Program-made: the position numbers and the translations under genes
In this document: positions 1 through 8,995 of the stretch, one piece after another
Layout: each line of letters starts with the position of its first letter
Numbering within the stretch: the stretch's first letter is position 1
The notes under the pieces: model-generated
Databases searched by the model: none
Told to the model about the DNA's origin: nothing
The model's input: only the letters and a program-made list of their open reading frames with translations
Assembly (NCBI GenBank): GCA_000421085.1
Contig: ATWE01000024.1
Span: 1-60,340, forward strand
DNA: 60,340 bases
Origin: Ensifer sp. USDA 6670
GTDB lineage: Bacteria > Pseudomonadota > Alphaproteobacteria > Rhizobiales > Rhizobiaceae
Direction: 5' to 3'

Positions 1-440
1 ATCTGAACGAGCTCACCGAAACAATCGCGCCGACCACGCGGCTGGAAGACACGCTGCTTGCGCTCGCGTCGCGATACCCAGATGCCGGCCTCGGTCATCC
101 ATTGGCGCAACGTCTCCTTGGCGACCGAGATGTGATGCAGTTCAATCAGCTTCTCGCGAGCCAGCGTCGGACCGAAATCCAGATAGCGTTCGCGGATCAG
201 ATCCAGCGCCGCGTTGCGAAAATCTTCGCTGTGGCGCCGATTGCTTGGCCGCGATCTCTTCTTCGAAACCAGACCGGCCGCACCGGAGTGCTCGTAGGCC
301 TGCAGCAGCCTGTGCACCTGGCTTCGACTGAGGCCGAGCAGTTCCGCTGCCTGGACAACGCTTAGGCGTCGATCATTGATCTTCTGAATGACTTCGAGGC
401 GAGGCAATTCTTTCTGCGACATGGTGATCAAACAGGACAT
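1..440 (-). CDS. ISNCY-family-like transposase, N-terminal part (partial)
   Basis: The reading frame on the minus strand enters from the window edge. It begins with a helix-turn-helix (about residues 15-45; VVQAAELLGLSRSQVHRLL) followed by the region preceding a DDE catalytic domain (LAREKLIELHHISVAKETL). This arrangement is what I recall for ISNCY/IS1202-type transposases. The catalytic DDE residues lie outside the window. Two in-frame ATGs are possible, at 440 and 422; an in-frame stop at 456-458 limits the start. The second ATG opens with MSQKELPRLEV. The gene is truncated by the window, so intactness cannot be judged. Confidence 0.75.
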   Translation of the reverse strand, partial: MSCLITMSQKELPRLEVIQKINDRRLSVVQAAELLGLSRSQVHRLLQAYEHSGAAGLVSKKRSRPSNRRHSEDFRNAALDLIRERYLDFGPTLAREKLIELHHISVAKETLRQWMTEAGIWVSRRERKQRVFQPRGRRDCFGELVQ

Positions 441-600
441 CACGACTCCGAACGCTCATGGTCTCCACCAGGCTGAAAGTCGTCATCCTTGCTCCCAACG
501 TTGACGTTGACCAGAGCGTCGAGAGGCGGAGTGTCGCATCTCTAACTGGCCCAACTGTCGCATTACTAAATAGCCCCTACATCTTTCAGTCGCATAAGAT
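1..600. mobile_element. Right-hand part of an insertion sequence, ISNCY-like, cut by the window edge
   Basis: The segment holds the 5' part of a transposase reading out of the window, followed by a non-coding end. That end carries tandem direct repeats typical of an IS terminus: tgtcgcat at 532-539 and 556-563, in two 22-bp copies spaced 24 bp apart, with a third gtcgcat at 589-595. The exact outer boundary cannot be fixed because the other end lies outside the window, so 600 is an estimate. No target-site duplication can be tested. Confidence 0.6.
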
Positions 601-686
601 AGATTATGGAACTAACCATCGAGGGCTATGACCGATATAAGCCGCATCAATATCAGTGCCTTGAAGAAAATCCCTAATACAGGGCT

Positions 687-1523
687 TTATGCGTTTTCCG
701 CCGTTGGCCGGTCGATATCGAACTCCAGGCGCATCATGTCGTAAGCCGGCTCGACGTGGTCCGGCGTCTCGCCGCAAACGGTTTCGTAATCCATCGGTAC
801 ATGCATATGCGTCAGTACCGCGCGCTTCGGCTGCAGCCGGTTGATCCACACGAGCGACTGCACCAGGGACAAGTGACTTGGGTGAAATTTATACTGCAGC
901 GTGTCGATGACGAGCAGATCGAGTCCGGCGAGCTTGCCGACCGTTTCCACCGGAAAGTCGCTGACGTCGCTGCAATAGGCAAAACCGCCGACGCGAAAGC
1001 CGAGCGAATGGACGTTGCCGTGAAACTGCATCAGCGGCTCGAACGAGATCGGCCCGCCGGCTCCATGGATGGTCAACGGCGGCAGGTCGTCGGGAATCAC
1101 ATAGGGCTCGACGATCGGCGGGTAGCCGCTGCCTGGCGGCGACTCCAGACAGTAGCGGAAGCCGTCGCGAATACGGGCCATCGTGAGCGCATCGGCCCAG
1201 ATCGGCACGCGCCTGCGATTCTCGATGACGAAGCCGCGCAGATCGTCGATCCCGTGCAGATGGTCCGCATGGGCATGGGTGTAGAGCACGGCATCGATGT
1301 GACGTACATTCGCCGCGATCATCTGGGCGCGGAAATCCGGGCCGGTATCGATCACGACGGTCGTCTTGCCGCCGTCCGGTGCAAACTGTTCTACGAGCAA
1401 GGCCGCTCGCATGCGACGGTTGCGGGGGTTCGACGGATCGCAGGCGCCCCAATCACCGGTGATGCGCGGCACGCCCGGTGACGAGCCGCAGCCCAGAATG
1501 GTGAAGGCGCGCCGAAACGCCAT
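687..1523 (-). CDS. MBL-fold metallo-hydrolase (PhnP/RNase Z-like)
   Basis: A 278-residue protein of the metallo-beta-lactamase fold. The metal site HxHxDH is visible at residues 83-88 (THAHADHLHG), with further histidines in FHGNVHSLGF, FHPSHL and LTHMHVP. The family hydrolyses phosphodiester bonds (PhnP acts on cyclic phosphates), but the substrate here cannot be read from the sequence. The frame is open further upstream to 1583, but the ATG at 1523 is preferred because it sits one base after the stop of tatD (1525-1527), which implies translational coupling. It is the last gene of the metG-tatD block. A weak hairpin (ccct/aggg) followed by T residues lies just after the stop and may terminate the transcript. 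Confidence 0.88.
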   Translation of the reverse strand: MAFRRAFTILGCGSSPGVPRITGDWGACDPSNPRNRRMRAALLVEQFAPDGGKTTVVIDTGPDFRAQMIAANVRHIDAVLYTHAHADHLHGIDDLRGFVIENRRRVPIWADALTMARIRDGFRYCLESPPGSGYPPIVEPYVIPDDLPPLTIHGAGGPISFEPLMQFHGNVHSLGFRVGGFAYCSDVSDFPVETVGKLAGLDLLVIDTLQYKFHPSHLSLVQSLVWINRLQPKRAVLTHMHVPMDYETVCGETPDHVEPAYDMMRLEFDIDRPTAENA

Positions 1524-1524
1524 T

Positions 1525-2304
1525 TCAAAGCCTCGGCATCTTCGAGAAGATCCTGAAGGCGTTTTCGGTCGTGATTTCGGCAATCTCCTCGCTGGAGACG
1601 CCGATGGCTTGCGCCAGCACCTCGGCCGTGTGCGCCACGTAGGCCGGTTCGTTGCGCTTGCCGCGGAACGGCTTCGGTGCCAAATAGGGTGCGTCCGTCT
1701 CGACGATCATCCGATCGCGCGGGACCGTCCTGGCGATATCCCTCAGTTCCTCGGATTTCGGGAAGGTCAGGATCCCCGAAAAGGACACGTAGCCGCCGAG
1801 CTCGACGCCGATCCGGGCGAGGTCCGGGCCGGCCGAGAAGCAATGGAGAAGGAAGGGAAAGGCGCCCTTCCCCGATTCCTCGGTTAGAATGGCGGCCATA
1901 TCGTCGTCGGCCGACCTGCTATGGATGACGAGCGGCAGGCCGGTTGTTCGCGCTGCCGCGATATGCCGCCTTAAGCCCTCTGCCTGCGCGTCGCGCGGCG
2001 CGTTGTCGTAAAAATAATCGAGCCCGGCCTCGCCGATCGCGACGACCTTCGAATGGGCGGAAAGCCGAACGAGATCGTCGGCCGTCACGTCCAGTTCCTC
2101 ATCGGCATTATGCGGATGGGTGCCGACGGAACAGAAGACGTTCGGATATTTCTCGGCGATCGCGAGAATCGTGTCGAACCGTTTAACCCGGGTCGAAATC
2201 GTCACCATCTGCGCCACGCCGGCCTCGCGCGCGCGCTCGACGACGGCGTCGCGTTCGGCCTCGAAATCCGGAAAATCCAGATGGCAATGGGTGTCGATCA
2301 GCAT
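1525..2304 (-). CDS. tatD: TatD family metal-dependent DNase/hydrolase
   Basis: 259 residues. It has the TatD signature: the metal-binding HxH at residues 6-8 (IDTHCHLDFP), a conserved Glu in AIGEAGLDYFYD, the histidine block LPLVIHSR and LLHCFSAG, and the C-terminal ETDAPYLAPKPFRGKRNEP. TatD proteins are Mg-dependent 3'-5' exonucleases or deoxyribonucleases of the amidohydrolase superfamily, cytoplasmic and linked to DNA quality control. The start at 2304 gives MLIDTHC; the longer open frame upstream overlaps metG and is not coding. It lies 14 bases downstream of metG and one base upstream of the MBL gene, so the three are probably one operon. Confidence 0.93.
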   Translation of the reverse strand: MLIDTHCHLDFPDFEAERDAVVERAREAGVAQMVTISTRVKRFDTILAIAEKYPNVFCSVGTHPHNADEELDVTADDLVRLSAHSKVVAIGEAGLDYFYDNAPRDAQAEGLRRHIAAARTTGLPLVIHSRSADDDMAAILTEESGKGAFPFLLHCFSAGPDLARIGVELGGYVSFSGILTFPKSEELRDIARTVPRDRMIVETDAPYLAPKPFRGKRNEPAYVAHTAEVLAQAIGVSSEEIAEITTENAFRIFSKMPRL

Positions 2305-2318
2305 GCTTTCGTCTTCAT

Positions 2319-3869
2319 TCAGGCTTCCGGCGCGACGTAGCGCGGGAAGACCGGCTTGGGTGCTTCGAGCGGCGTTCCGGAGATGAGGCGCCCGGGTTCG
2401 CCGAGATGCGCAAAATCGCGGCGGCCGGCCGGTACGGCGACCAGGTCCAGGAGTTTTCCCGCCGATTCCGGCATGAATGGCTGCAGCAGGATCGCGACCT
2501 GGCGAACGACCTCCGCCGTGACGTAGAGCACGGTTGCCATGCGGCTCGGATCGGTCTTCTTCAGCGCCCAGGGTTCCTGGCCTGCGAAGTAGCGGTCGGT
2601 TTCGGAAACGACGGCGATGATCGCCGCAAGTGCGCGATGAATGAGCTGTTTGCCCATTTCTTCGCGTGCTGTATCGATCAGCGAGTCGGCGGCGGCGAGC
2701 ATCGCCTTGTCCTCGTCCGTCAGCGGACCACAGAGCGGGATCTGGCCGTCGCAATTCTTGACGATCATCGACAGGGAACGGCTGGCGAGATTGCCGATCC
2801 CGTTGGCGAGGTCGGAATTGATTCGGGTGGCGATCCCCTCCTCGCTGTAGCTGCCGTCCTGGCCGAACGAGACTTCGCGAAGGAAGAAATACCGGATCTG
2901 GTCGAGGCCGAAATGCTCGACCAGATTGAACGGATCGACCACGTTGCCGAGCGACTTCGACATCTTCTCGCCCTTGTTGAGCAGGAAGCCGTGGGCGAAA
3001 ACGCGCTTCGGAAGCGGAAGACCGGCCGACATCAGAAAGGCCGGCCAATAGACGGCATGGAAACGAATGATGTCCTTGCCGATGACGTGGATATTCGCCG
3101 GCCAGAACTTCGCCCGCGGTCCCGTCGGGTCGGTCAGATAACCGGTGGCGGTTACGTAGTTGGTCAGCGCGTCGACCCACACATACATGACATGGGCGGG
3201 ATCGTTCGGAACTTTGATCCCCCAGTCGAATGTGGTGCGCGAGACGGAGAGGTCCTTCAGGCCCGACTTGACGAAGGAGATGACCTCGTTGCGCCGTTCC
3301 GCCGGACCGATGAATTCGGGATTTTCTTCATAGTGCTTCAGGAGTTTGTCCTGGTAGGCGGACAGCCGGAAGAAATAGCTCTCTTCCTCCACCCATTCCA
3401 CGGGCGTTCCCTGGGGTCCGTAACGTATGCCGTCGTCGCGCAGCTCCGTCTCGTTCTCCTGGTAATAGGCCTCGTCTCGAACGGAATACCAACCGGCGTA
3501 GGAATCCTTGTAGAGGTCGCCCGCCTCGCCCATGCGGCTCCAGATCGCCTGCGATGCCTCGTGGTGGCGCTGTTCGGTCGTGCGGATGAAATCGTCGTTG
3601 GAGGCGTTGAGCAGCCGCGCCATGTTCTGGAACTCGGCCGAATTGCGAGCGGCAAGCTCCTGCGGCGAAATTCCTTCCTTCTTCGCCGTCTGCTGCATCT
3701 TCTGTCCATGCTCGTCCGTCCCGGTCAGGAAGAAGACCTCGCGCCCGTCGAGCCGCTGAAAGCGTGCCATGGCGTCCGTCGCGATCAGCTCATAGGCATG
3801 ACCGATATGCGGCTTGCCGTTCGGATAGGAAATCGCGGTGGTGATGTAGAACGGGGACGTATCTCTCAT
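2319..3869 (-). CDS. metG: Methionyl-tRNA synthetase
   Basis: 516 residues, a class I aminoacyl-tRNA synthetase that charges tRNA-Met. The HIGH motif is at residues 21-24 (KPHIGHAYE) and KMSKS at 302-306 ([10 protein letters not shown]). The connecting region carries no Cys knuckles, so this is the short form without a zinc knot. It also lacks the C-terminal EMAP/tRNA-binding extension seen in longer bacterial enzymes. It is first in the metG-tatD-MBL group. Upstream it is separated from holB by a divergently transcribed MazG-like gene, whereas in related rhizobia holB and metG are, as I recall, usually adjacent. Confidence 0.97.
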   Translation of the reverse strand: MRDTSPFYITTAISYPNGKPHIGHAYELIATDAMARFQRLDGREVFFLTGTDEHGQKMQQTAKKEGISPQELAARNSAEFQNMARLLNASNDDFIRTTEQRHHEASQAIWSRMGEAGDLYKDSYAGWYSVRDEAYYQENETELRDDGIRYGPQGTPVEWVEEESYFFRLSAYQDKLLKHYEENPEFIGPAERRNEVISFVKSGLKDLSVSRTTFDWGIKVPNDPAHVMYVWVDALTNYVTATGYLTDPTGPRAKFWPANIHVIGKDIIRFHAVYWPAFLMSAGLPLPKRVFAHGFLLNKGEKMSKSLGNVVDPFNLVEHFGLDQIRYFFLREVSFGQDGSYSEEGIATRINSDLANGIGNLASRSLSMIVKNCDGQIPLCGPLTDEDKAMLAAADSLIDTAREEMGKQLIHRALAAIIAVVSETDRYFAGQEPWALKKTDPSRMATVLYVTAEVVRQVAILLQPFMPESAGKLLDLVAVPAGRRDFAHLGEPGRLISGTPLEAPKPVFPRYVAPEA

Positions 3870-4047
3870 AGCGGGCTTCGATATCCTCGGATCGGAACTA
3901 TGGGTGCTCTTAGCGCATAGCCTTCAGGTAGGAAACTGCCGGGGCAAGAAAAAGCCCTCCCCGTCGCGCGACTCTCCAGGAGACGGTCCTGATTGACACG
4001 AGCCGAAAACCGGAACAAAACAGAAACAACTAGATCATTTCACACTA

Positions 4048-4091
4048 CGCACTTCGGGCCGGAAACCGTTACGCTTTTCCTGGAAGTGCTC
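4048..4091 (+). repeat. Rhizobial intergenic repeat, copy 1
   Basis: The block starting cgcactt and ending ttttcctggaagtgctc recurs nearly identically at 33627-33673, with two small indels and few substitutions. Rhizobial genomes carry many copies of this kind of element between genes. This copy ends 13 bases before the MazG-like start codon, so it may lie within that gene's promoter or leader. Confidence 0.75.
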
Positions 4092-4104
4092 CAGGGAGGC
4101 GTGC

Positions 4105-4407
4105 GTGCTCAGTGAACTCAAACGAAAATTCGAGGAAGCGTCTGCGATCTATGCGGCCAAGCACGCGATCAGGCGTGACCCGGACTGGTATATTCTGAAA
4201 CTGCAGGAGGAGGTGGGAGAACTGACGCAGGCTTGGAACAATGCAACCGGCCGCGGCCGCAATCGGGAGATCGCGCCGGACACCCTACAGCAGTCGCTCG
4301 CCGACGAAACGGCGGATCTCCTCGGTCATGTGCTGCTCTTCGCTCACCATAACGATATCGATCTCGCTGCAGCGATAGAGCGGAAATGGAAGTTCGCGCC
4401 TTGTTAG
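4105..4407 (+). CDS. MazG-like nucleotide pyrophosphohydrolase, short form
   Basis: 100 residues, all-alpha NTP pyrophosphatase type. The metal-binding pattern is visible: LQEEVGELTQAW (EExxE, about residues 35-45) and DETADLLGHVLLFA (ExxD, about 73-86). Such proteins hydrolyse (d)NTPs to NMP and pyrophosphate and are thought to clear damaged or excess nucleotides. The GTG start at 4105 is supported by a strong ribosome binding site (agggagg at 4093-4099). It is a lone plus-strand gene between holB and metG, with a repeat immediately upstream and an imperfect hairpin downstream, which suggests insertion into the housekeeping block. Its substrate is unknown. Confidence 0.85.
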   Translation: MLSELKRKFEEASAIYAAKHAIRRDPDWYILKLQEEVGELTQAWNNATGRGRNREIAPDTLQQSLADETADLLGHVLLFAHHNDIDLAAAIERKWKFAPC

Positions 4408-4463
4408 GCCCGGATCGACCTAAAGTCATGAACGTGATCGACTCGGTTTAGTCGAGACGCGAG

Positions 4464-4494
4464 ATGCGCGGAAAACGCGCGCACTTTTCCGCAT
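4464..4494. terminator. Imperfect hairpin between MazG-like gene and holB
   Basis: atgcgcggaaaa (4464-4475) can pair with ttttccgcat (4485-4494) with a two-base bulge. It lies between the convergent ends of the MazG-like gene and holB and carries T residues within the right arm. It could be a bidirectional terminator, or part of a dispersed intergenic repeat. Confidence 0.4.
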
Positions 4495-4504
4495 TCCCTA
4501 TTGC

Positions 4505-5536
4505 CTATAGAGCCTCTTTAAGCTCGTCGAGCAAGGAAAGGATCGTCTGCTTGCGATCCAGATTGTAGGCATTGCTCACCGCCAGGCGTTCGCCAACGCT
4601 GCTGGAAAGCCTCGCGAACCGCTCGGCCCTGCCCACGTCGCCCGCGATCGCCGCCTCGCGCGCTAGCTGCATGATGCGTGCCGACAGCAGCGACGAGAAG
4701 AAATCGAAGATCGTCTCGCTGTCCTTTCCCGAAAGAACGTCAGCGAGCTTATGCATGTTCTTGCGGGCGGCCGGTCCTTGCCCTGCCAGGATGTCGTCGA
4801 AAGTCCCGGCGATCTCCAGTCCGCCGTAGTTGATCAGCTTCAGCGCCTCCGAAACGCTGCCGCTCGCCGCGGCGAGGACCCGTTCGGCGTCAGGACCGGC
4901 AAGATCGAGCCCGAGATGCGCAAGTGCCTGGCGCAGGGCTCCCGTATCCAGAGGCTTCAGTCGCAATGGCAGACAACGCGAACGGATGGTCGCCAGGAGT
5001 TTTCCAGGCGCATGGGTGAGCACCAGAAACAGCGAACGGCGCGGCGGCTCCTCCAACATCTTCAAAATGGCATTGGCGGCGTTGCGGTTGAGATCGTCGG
5101 CCGGATCGATGATGACGATGCGCCAGTTTCCGGTGCCCGACGTCTGGCCGAAGAACTTGCCGGCGCGGCGAACCTCGTCGACCGTGATCGCGCCCTTCGT
5201 CCTGCCCGTCTTTTCGTCCACTGGGCGCGCGAGATGCAGGAGGTTGTGCGATGCGCCCGAACCAAGCTGTCTCGTGACGATTGAGGCGGGATCAGGGTCG
5301 GCAAGCCTTTCGGGGGCGTCTGCCGGATCCGGATGGCTTAGAATATGATTGGCGAAGCGAAAGGCGAGTGTTGCCTTGCCTATTCCCTCCGGCCCTTCGA
5401 TCAGGATCGCGTGATGTCCCTTTCCGGACCTGTAACTCTGCGCGAGAAAGGCTTCCGCCTCCTGATGACCGAAGAGCTTGCTGTTCATCGCGGGAGCAAG
5501 CGCCCCCTCCAGCACACCTGGCTGTTCCGTGGTCAC
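4505..5536 (-). CDS. holB: DNA polymerase III delta prime subunit
   Basis: 343 residues of the clamp-loader AAA+ family, part of the complex that loads the beta clamp. The P-loop is GPEGIGKAT (about residues 47-55) and the SRC arginine-finger motif is seen in [11 protein letters not shown]. The C-terminal helical domain follows. The start is taken as GTG at 5536 (VTTEQPG), which overlaps the tmk stop as GTGA and implies translational coupling; an internal ATG (MNSKLFGHQ) is an alternative. It sits directly downstream of tmk in the rlpA-dac-tmk-holB order. Confidence 0.93.
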   Translation of the reverse strand: MTTEQPGVLEGALAPAMNSKLFGHQEAEAFLAQSYRSGKGHHAILIEGPEGIGKATLAFRFANHILSHPDPADAPERLADPDPASIVTRQLGSGASHNLLHLARPVDEKTGRTKGAITVDEVRRAGKFFGQTSGTGNWRIVIIDPADDLNRNAANAILKMLEEPPRRSLFLVLTHAPGKLLATIRSRCLPLRLKPLDTGALRQALAHLGLDLAGPDAERVLAAASGSVSEALKLINYGGLEIAGTFDDILAGQGPAARKNMHKLADVLSGKDSETIFDFFSSLLSARIMQLAREAAIAGDVGRAERFARLSSSVGERLAVSNAYNLDRKQTILSLLDELKEAL

Positions 5537-6237
5537 GACGTCGCTTCCGCATTCGAGGGTTGCGGCCTGCCTTCCAGGGGCAATAGCGCCTCCACGAGAC
5601 TCAATACTTCGGCAGCGATCACGATCGGCGGACGGTTGGCGTCGACGACGCGGCAACGCTCCGGATCGGCCGCAGCAATATCGAGAAAGGCTTCGCGCCG
5701 CTTTTCATGCGTCTCCAGCTGTTCCTTTTCGAATCGGTCGGGACTGTCGTTTGCGGCGCGGCGGCGGGCGCGCTCCAGCCCGACCGAGGCGGGAAGATCG
5801 AAGATGATGGTGCAGTCGGGAATGACACCGTTCACCGCAACGCGTTCCAGGGTCTCGACGAAAGCCGGTTCCAGATTGCCCGTCACTCCCTGATAGACAC
5901 GTGAGGAATCCATGAACCGATCGCAAAGGACGATCGTTCCCTGCTCAAGCGCCGGCCGGATCACCTCCTCGACATGATCGCTGCGGGCGGCCGCAAAGAG
6001 GATCGCCTCCATGCGGACTCCGAAGGACTCGGCCGCGCCGGAAAGAAGCACGTGGCGAACGGCCTCGGCGCCCACCGAGCCTCCCGGCTCGCGCGTGGTG
6101 AGCACGCGGTAGCCGCGCGCGCTCAGCGCTTCCGCAAGAAGGCGCATCTGGGTCGACTTTCCGGCCCCCTCTCCCCCCTCGAATGTTATGAAAAAACCCT
6201 TGGCCAGCGACACTTCAATTCCCGGATCGGCGTGCAT
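5533..6237 (-). CDS. tmk: Thymidylate kinase
   Basis: 234 residues. It phosphorylates dTMP to dTDP. The P-loop is [11 protein letters not shown] (about residues 19-29); the DRF motif follows in [14 protein letters not shown], and the lid region contains [10 protein letters not shown]. The N-terminus has about a dozen residues before the usual start of the fold, so a later start cannot be excluded. It overlaps holB by four bases (5533-5536), and there is a gap of 57 bases to the upstream carboxypeptidase gene, consistent with one operon. Confidence 0.95.
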   Translation of the reverse strand: MHADPGIEVSLAKGFFITFEGGEGAGKSTQMRLLAEALSARGYRVLTTREPGGSVGAEAVRHVLLSGAAESFGVRMEAILFAAARSDHVEEVIRPALEQGTIVLCDRFMDSSRVYQGVTGNLEPAFVETLERVAVNGVIPDCTIIFDLPASVGLERARRRAANDSPDRFEKEQLETHEKRREAFLDIAAADPERCRVVDANRPPIVIAAEVLSLVEALLPLEGRPQPSNAEATS

Positions 6238-6294
6238 TATCGTCCCTGTTTAGCCGATCGGTCCGGCGGAAGGAACCGTCGCGACGCGCATTTG

Positions 6295-7449
6295 TCACAG
6301 CCAGAAGAACAGCAGTTCCTGCAGCGCGTCGATCGCCCGGCTCGTGAGCGTTCCGGGCTCGACCGCCCTCGCCGTCTTCACGGGAACTTCCCGCAGCAGC
6401 TTGTCCCCGTTCCAGAGCTTGACGACCCCGACCTGCTGTCCGGCAGCGACGGGTGCGTTGAGCGGCCATTTGTAGACGATGCGTGCCGTCAGCCGCTCAG
6501 GATTTTTGACCGGGAGCAGAACGTCGACCGGGCTGCCCGCCACGAGCGCCACTCGGGAATCCGCACCGCCGTAGACGCTCGCCTCTCCAATGGTTTCACC
6601 ATCTGCGAAGATGCGCCGTTTCTCGAAAGCGGTCATCGCCCAATCCAGGACCCTGCGGCTCTCCTCGATTCTCTCCTTGTCGCTCTCGAGGCCCCCCATC
6701 GCGAGATAGACGCGGCGGTCGCCGCGTTGCATCGAGACGGCGAGCGAGAAGCCGAAACCCTCCGCAAAGCCGGTCGCCAACCCATCGACGCCGACATTCG
6801 CGGCGATCAGAGGGTTCTTGTTGCGCTGAAGGATCTTGTTCCACTCGAATTCCGGCTGCGAATAGAGGCGGTAGTAATTCGGGTGCGCCTCGTATAGGTG
6901 CCGCGTAAGGGCGACGAGTTCGCGCATCGTGATCTTGTTTTCCGGATGCGGCAGCCCCGTGGCATTCTTGAAGGTGGCGACCGGCAGCCCCAGCTCGCGT
7001 GCGCGCTTGGTCATCAGTTCGGCAAAAGCAGCCTCGCTGCCAGTCATACCCTCAGCCAGCACAATGCATGCGTCGTTCGCGAGCTGCACCGTTGCGCCCT
7101 GGATAAGATCCGCAACGCGGATCCTGGATTTGATCGCGGCGAACATCGTTGCGGTGCCGGAGGGGGCGCCGCCCGTGCGCCAAGCATGTTCAGAGACCTC
7201 GAAACTCGTCTCGGGCGTCACTTCGCCCTTATCCAGGGCCTCGAAAACCACCTCCATCGCCATGAGCTTGGCGAGCGAGGCAGGCGGGACGGGTGCATCC
7301 TCGTCGCGTGAAAAGAGCACCGTGCCGGTCTCAGCGTCGACGAGATATATCTGCTTCGCTTTGGTGTCGAACGCGGGCGTCTGCGCGACCGCTTGCCCCG
7401 AAACGACGGCCGCTAGGAACCCTGCGACCGCAAGCCACTTCATGCGCAT
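6295..7449 (-). CDS. D-alanyl-D-alanine carboxypeptidase (PBP5/DacF) homologue with degenerate active site
   Basis: 384 residues with a signal peptide (residues 1-22, cleavage near AVA-QTP), an S11-peptidase domain and a C-terminal beta-rich PBP5-type domain followed by an amphipathic/hydrophobic end (ALQELLFFWL) that would anchor it to the inner membrane. The SxxK motif is intact (S58-L-A-K61). The SxN position reads L124-A-N126 and the KTG position reads A226-T-G228; both codon stretches were checked on the DNA. In PBP5-type enzymes these Ser and Lys residues take part in catalysis, so activity is in doubt. It lies between rlpA and tmk and is presumably co-transcribed with tmk. Confidence 0.88.
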   Translation of the reverse strand: MRMKWLAVAGFLAAVVSGQAVAQTPAFDTKAKQIYLVDAETGTVLFSRDEDAPVPPASLAKLMAMEVVFEALDKGEVTPETSFEVSEHAWRTGGAPSGTATMFAAIKSRIRVADLIQGATVQLANDACIVLAEGMTGSEAAFAELMTKRARELGLPVATFKNATGLPHPENKITMRELVALTRHLYEAHPNYYRLYSQPEFEWNKILQRNKNPLIAANVGVDGLATGFAEGFGFSLAVSMQRGDRRVYLAMGGLESDKERIEESRRVLDWAMTAFEKRRIFADGETIGEASVYGGADSRVALVAGSPVDVLLPVKNPERLTARIVYKWPLNAPVAAGQQVGVVKLWNGDKLLREVPVKTARAVEPGTLTSRAIDALQELLFFWL

Positions 7450-7505
7450 GAGAAACTCCGGTTCTTCATGGGCATATCAGCGCGAAAAGCCCTCTTCAAC
7501 CGGCG

Positions 7506-8546
7506 TCAGCGGGCGTTGGCGTTTCGGTGCTGGCGCTTGGCATAGGCGACAATGGAATCGGGTGTCAGAGGATTGCGATCGACCATGATCGCCTCGAAGG
7601 GCGAAGGCTTGTCGCTGACGCGGACTTCGACATATGCGGCAGCATAGGCCATGCTGCCGTCCGGCAGCGGGATCAGTTGCGGGCGCGGCGTCGGCATCGG
7701 CCCCATCTGCGGCAGAACGACGAATTCGCCGAAGGCGCTTGGTGCCGCCGAGGCTTGCGCCGGTTTGGCGAGCGCGTTCACCGGCACGCCGGCATCGAGC
7801 ATCGATTTATTCGGAACCGGCACAGCGCGGAGACTCGGGACCATGTCGCGCAGCGGCTCGTTGGAGGCCACCATAACGCCTGAGGCGATCTGCCCTTCCG
7901 GCATCACGCTCGGGCCACGGTCGCCCTTCCTGACGTAAGAAGCCATGAGGTAGGGCATGTCATTGCCTTCGAGCGGCGCACGGCCGACATATTGAACGCG
8001 GACATTGGCGCTGCCCTTGCGCTTGATGTCCAGCAGGTCGGCGGTCTTCGAAGAGACGTCGATGATCCGGCCGTATTCATAGGGGCCGCGATCATTGACA
8101 CGCACGATGACGGACGTGCCGTTCTCCAGGTTGGTCACGCGCGCATAGCTCGGCAGCGGAAAGGTCGGGTGAGCGGCCGAGAGGTGATGCTTGTCGTAGA
8201 CCTCGCCATTCGCCGTCAGCCGGCCATGGAAGGCAGACCCGTACCAGGAGGCCATCCCGCTCTTGTTGTAGCCGAAATCCTCCTTCGGCTGATACCACCT
8301 GCCCTTGACCTGATAGGGCTTGCCTACCTGGTAGCGGCCACCGCCCTTCGGAATGTTGTTTCCGGTGGCGACTCTGGGGCTGGCTTTGACGCCATAGACG
8401 GACTCGGCGAAGTATTCCTTGCTCCGCGACTTGGTCTTCTTGACGCTCGACGTCGATCCGCAGGCCGCAAGCACCGCGCAAAGCACCGGAACCGCTGCGA
8501 GACGGAGCCCCCTCACAAGATATGCCGCACCGTTACTGGATGTCAT
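7506..8546 (-). CDS. rlpA: RlpA-family septal ring lytic transglycosylase, lipoprotein
   Basis: 346 residues. The ATG at 8546 yields a lipoprotein signal with the lipobox LAAC at Cys29. The double-psi beta-barrel core follows (MASWYGSAFHGRLTANGE ... VRVNDRGPY), the part of RlpA that cleaves denuded glycan strands at the septum. A Pro-rich, low-complexity C-terminal part follows (PMPTPRPQLIPLP); I see no SPOR domain, so targeting to septal peptidoglycan may differ from E. coli RlpA. Its neighbour is a carboxypeptidase homologue, which fits a peptidoglycan pairing. An open frame extends upstream to 8696 without a signal peptide and is rejected. Confidence 0.88.
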   Translation of the reverse strand: MTSSNGAAYLVRGLRLAAVPVLCAVLAACGSTSSVKKTKSRSKEYFAESVYGVKASPRVATGNNIPKGGGRYQVGKPYQVKGRWYQPKEDFGYNKSGMASWYGSAFHGRLTANGEVYDKHHLSAAHPTFPLPSYARVTNLENGTSVIVRVNDRGPYEYGRIIDVSSKTADLLDIKRKGSANVRVQYVGRAPLEGNDMPYLMASYVRKGDRGPSVMPEGQIASGVMVASNEPLRDMVPSLRAVPVPNKSMLDAGVPVNALAKPAQASAAPSAFGEFVVLPQMGPMPTPRPQLIPLPDGSMAYAAAYVEVRVSDKPSPFEAIMVDRNPLTPDSIVAYAKRQHRNANAR

Positions 8547-8995
8547 CTGTCCCACAAGATCATTCGCAAAGCCACACCCGAAATCCGCTCCTGCAGCGCT
8601 CACGCCTCCGCCCGGACGCGCAAGGATCGACGCAATCGTGCAGTAGTTCCCCCGCGAGAATTTCGCCGTCCCGAAACGGAACAGTCGAACAATCATGACA
8701 ACAACAAGGCGAAATTGCGAACCGGAGGACGAAGTGGTGTCGAAAAACGCTCGCTATGGTTTACGGAACGTAAAAGAGCCGCCGGACCATAGTCGGAGAG
8801 AGCCTGGCAAAGGTCCTAAACCCGTTGCCGGGTATCCCTGCCGACACATATCGCAATAAGCACCCGCACGGCTCGTCAGCCGCGGGGTGCGGCGGCCTCA
8901 GAGCTGACCGAAGCTTCCCGTCGGTGCAACTCTGAGGCTCCGTTCCCGGTTTGCGTGCTGCCCGTGCTCCGGCCGGCGTCCGAGAGGATCTCGCA
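8547..8995. other. Long intergenic region with three hairpins
   Basis: No convincing gene. From about 8820 the plus strand has three inverted repeats in a row: cccgttgccggg (8821-8832), gcacccgc/gcggggtgc (8860-8867 and 8882-8890) and the perfect 9-bp pair gcctcagag/ctctgaggc (8895-8903 and 8930-8938). They sit 60-175 bases upstream of the small membrane gene at 8996. They could be a structured leader, a small RNA, or terminator-like elements; no T-run follows them. Confidence 0.4.

Noticed and set aside
1525..3180. 551-residue frame joining tatD to metG DNA
   Set aside because: The N-terminal half is out of frame with metG and low quality; tatD starts at 2304.
2406..3920. 504-residue plus-strand frame opposite metG
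   Set aside because: Antisense artefact of third-position GC.
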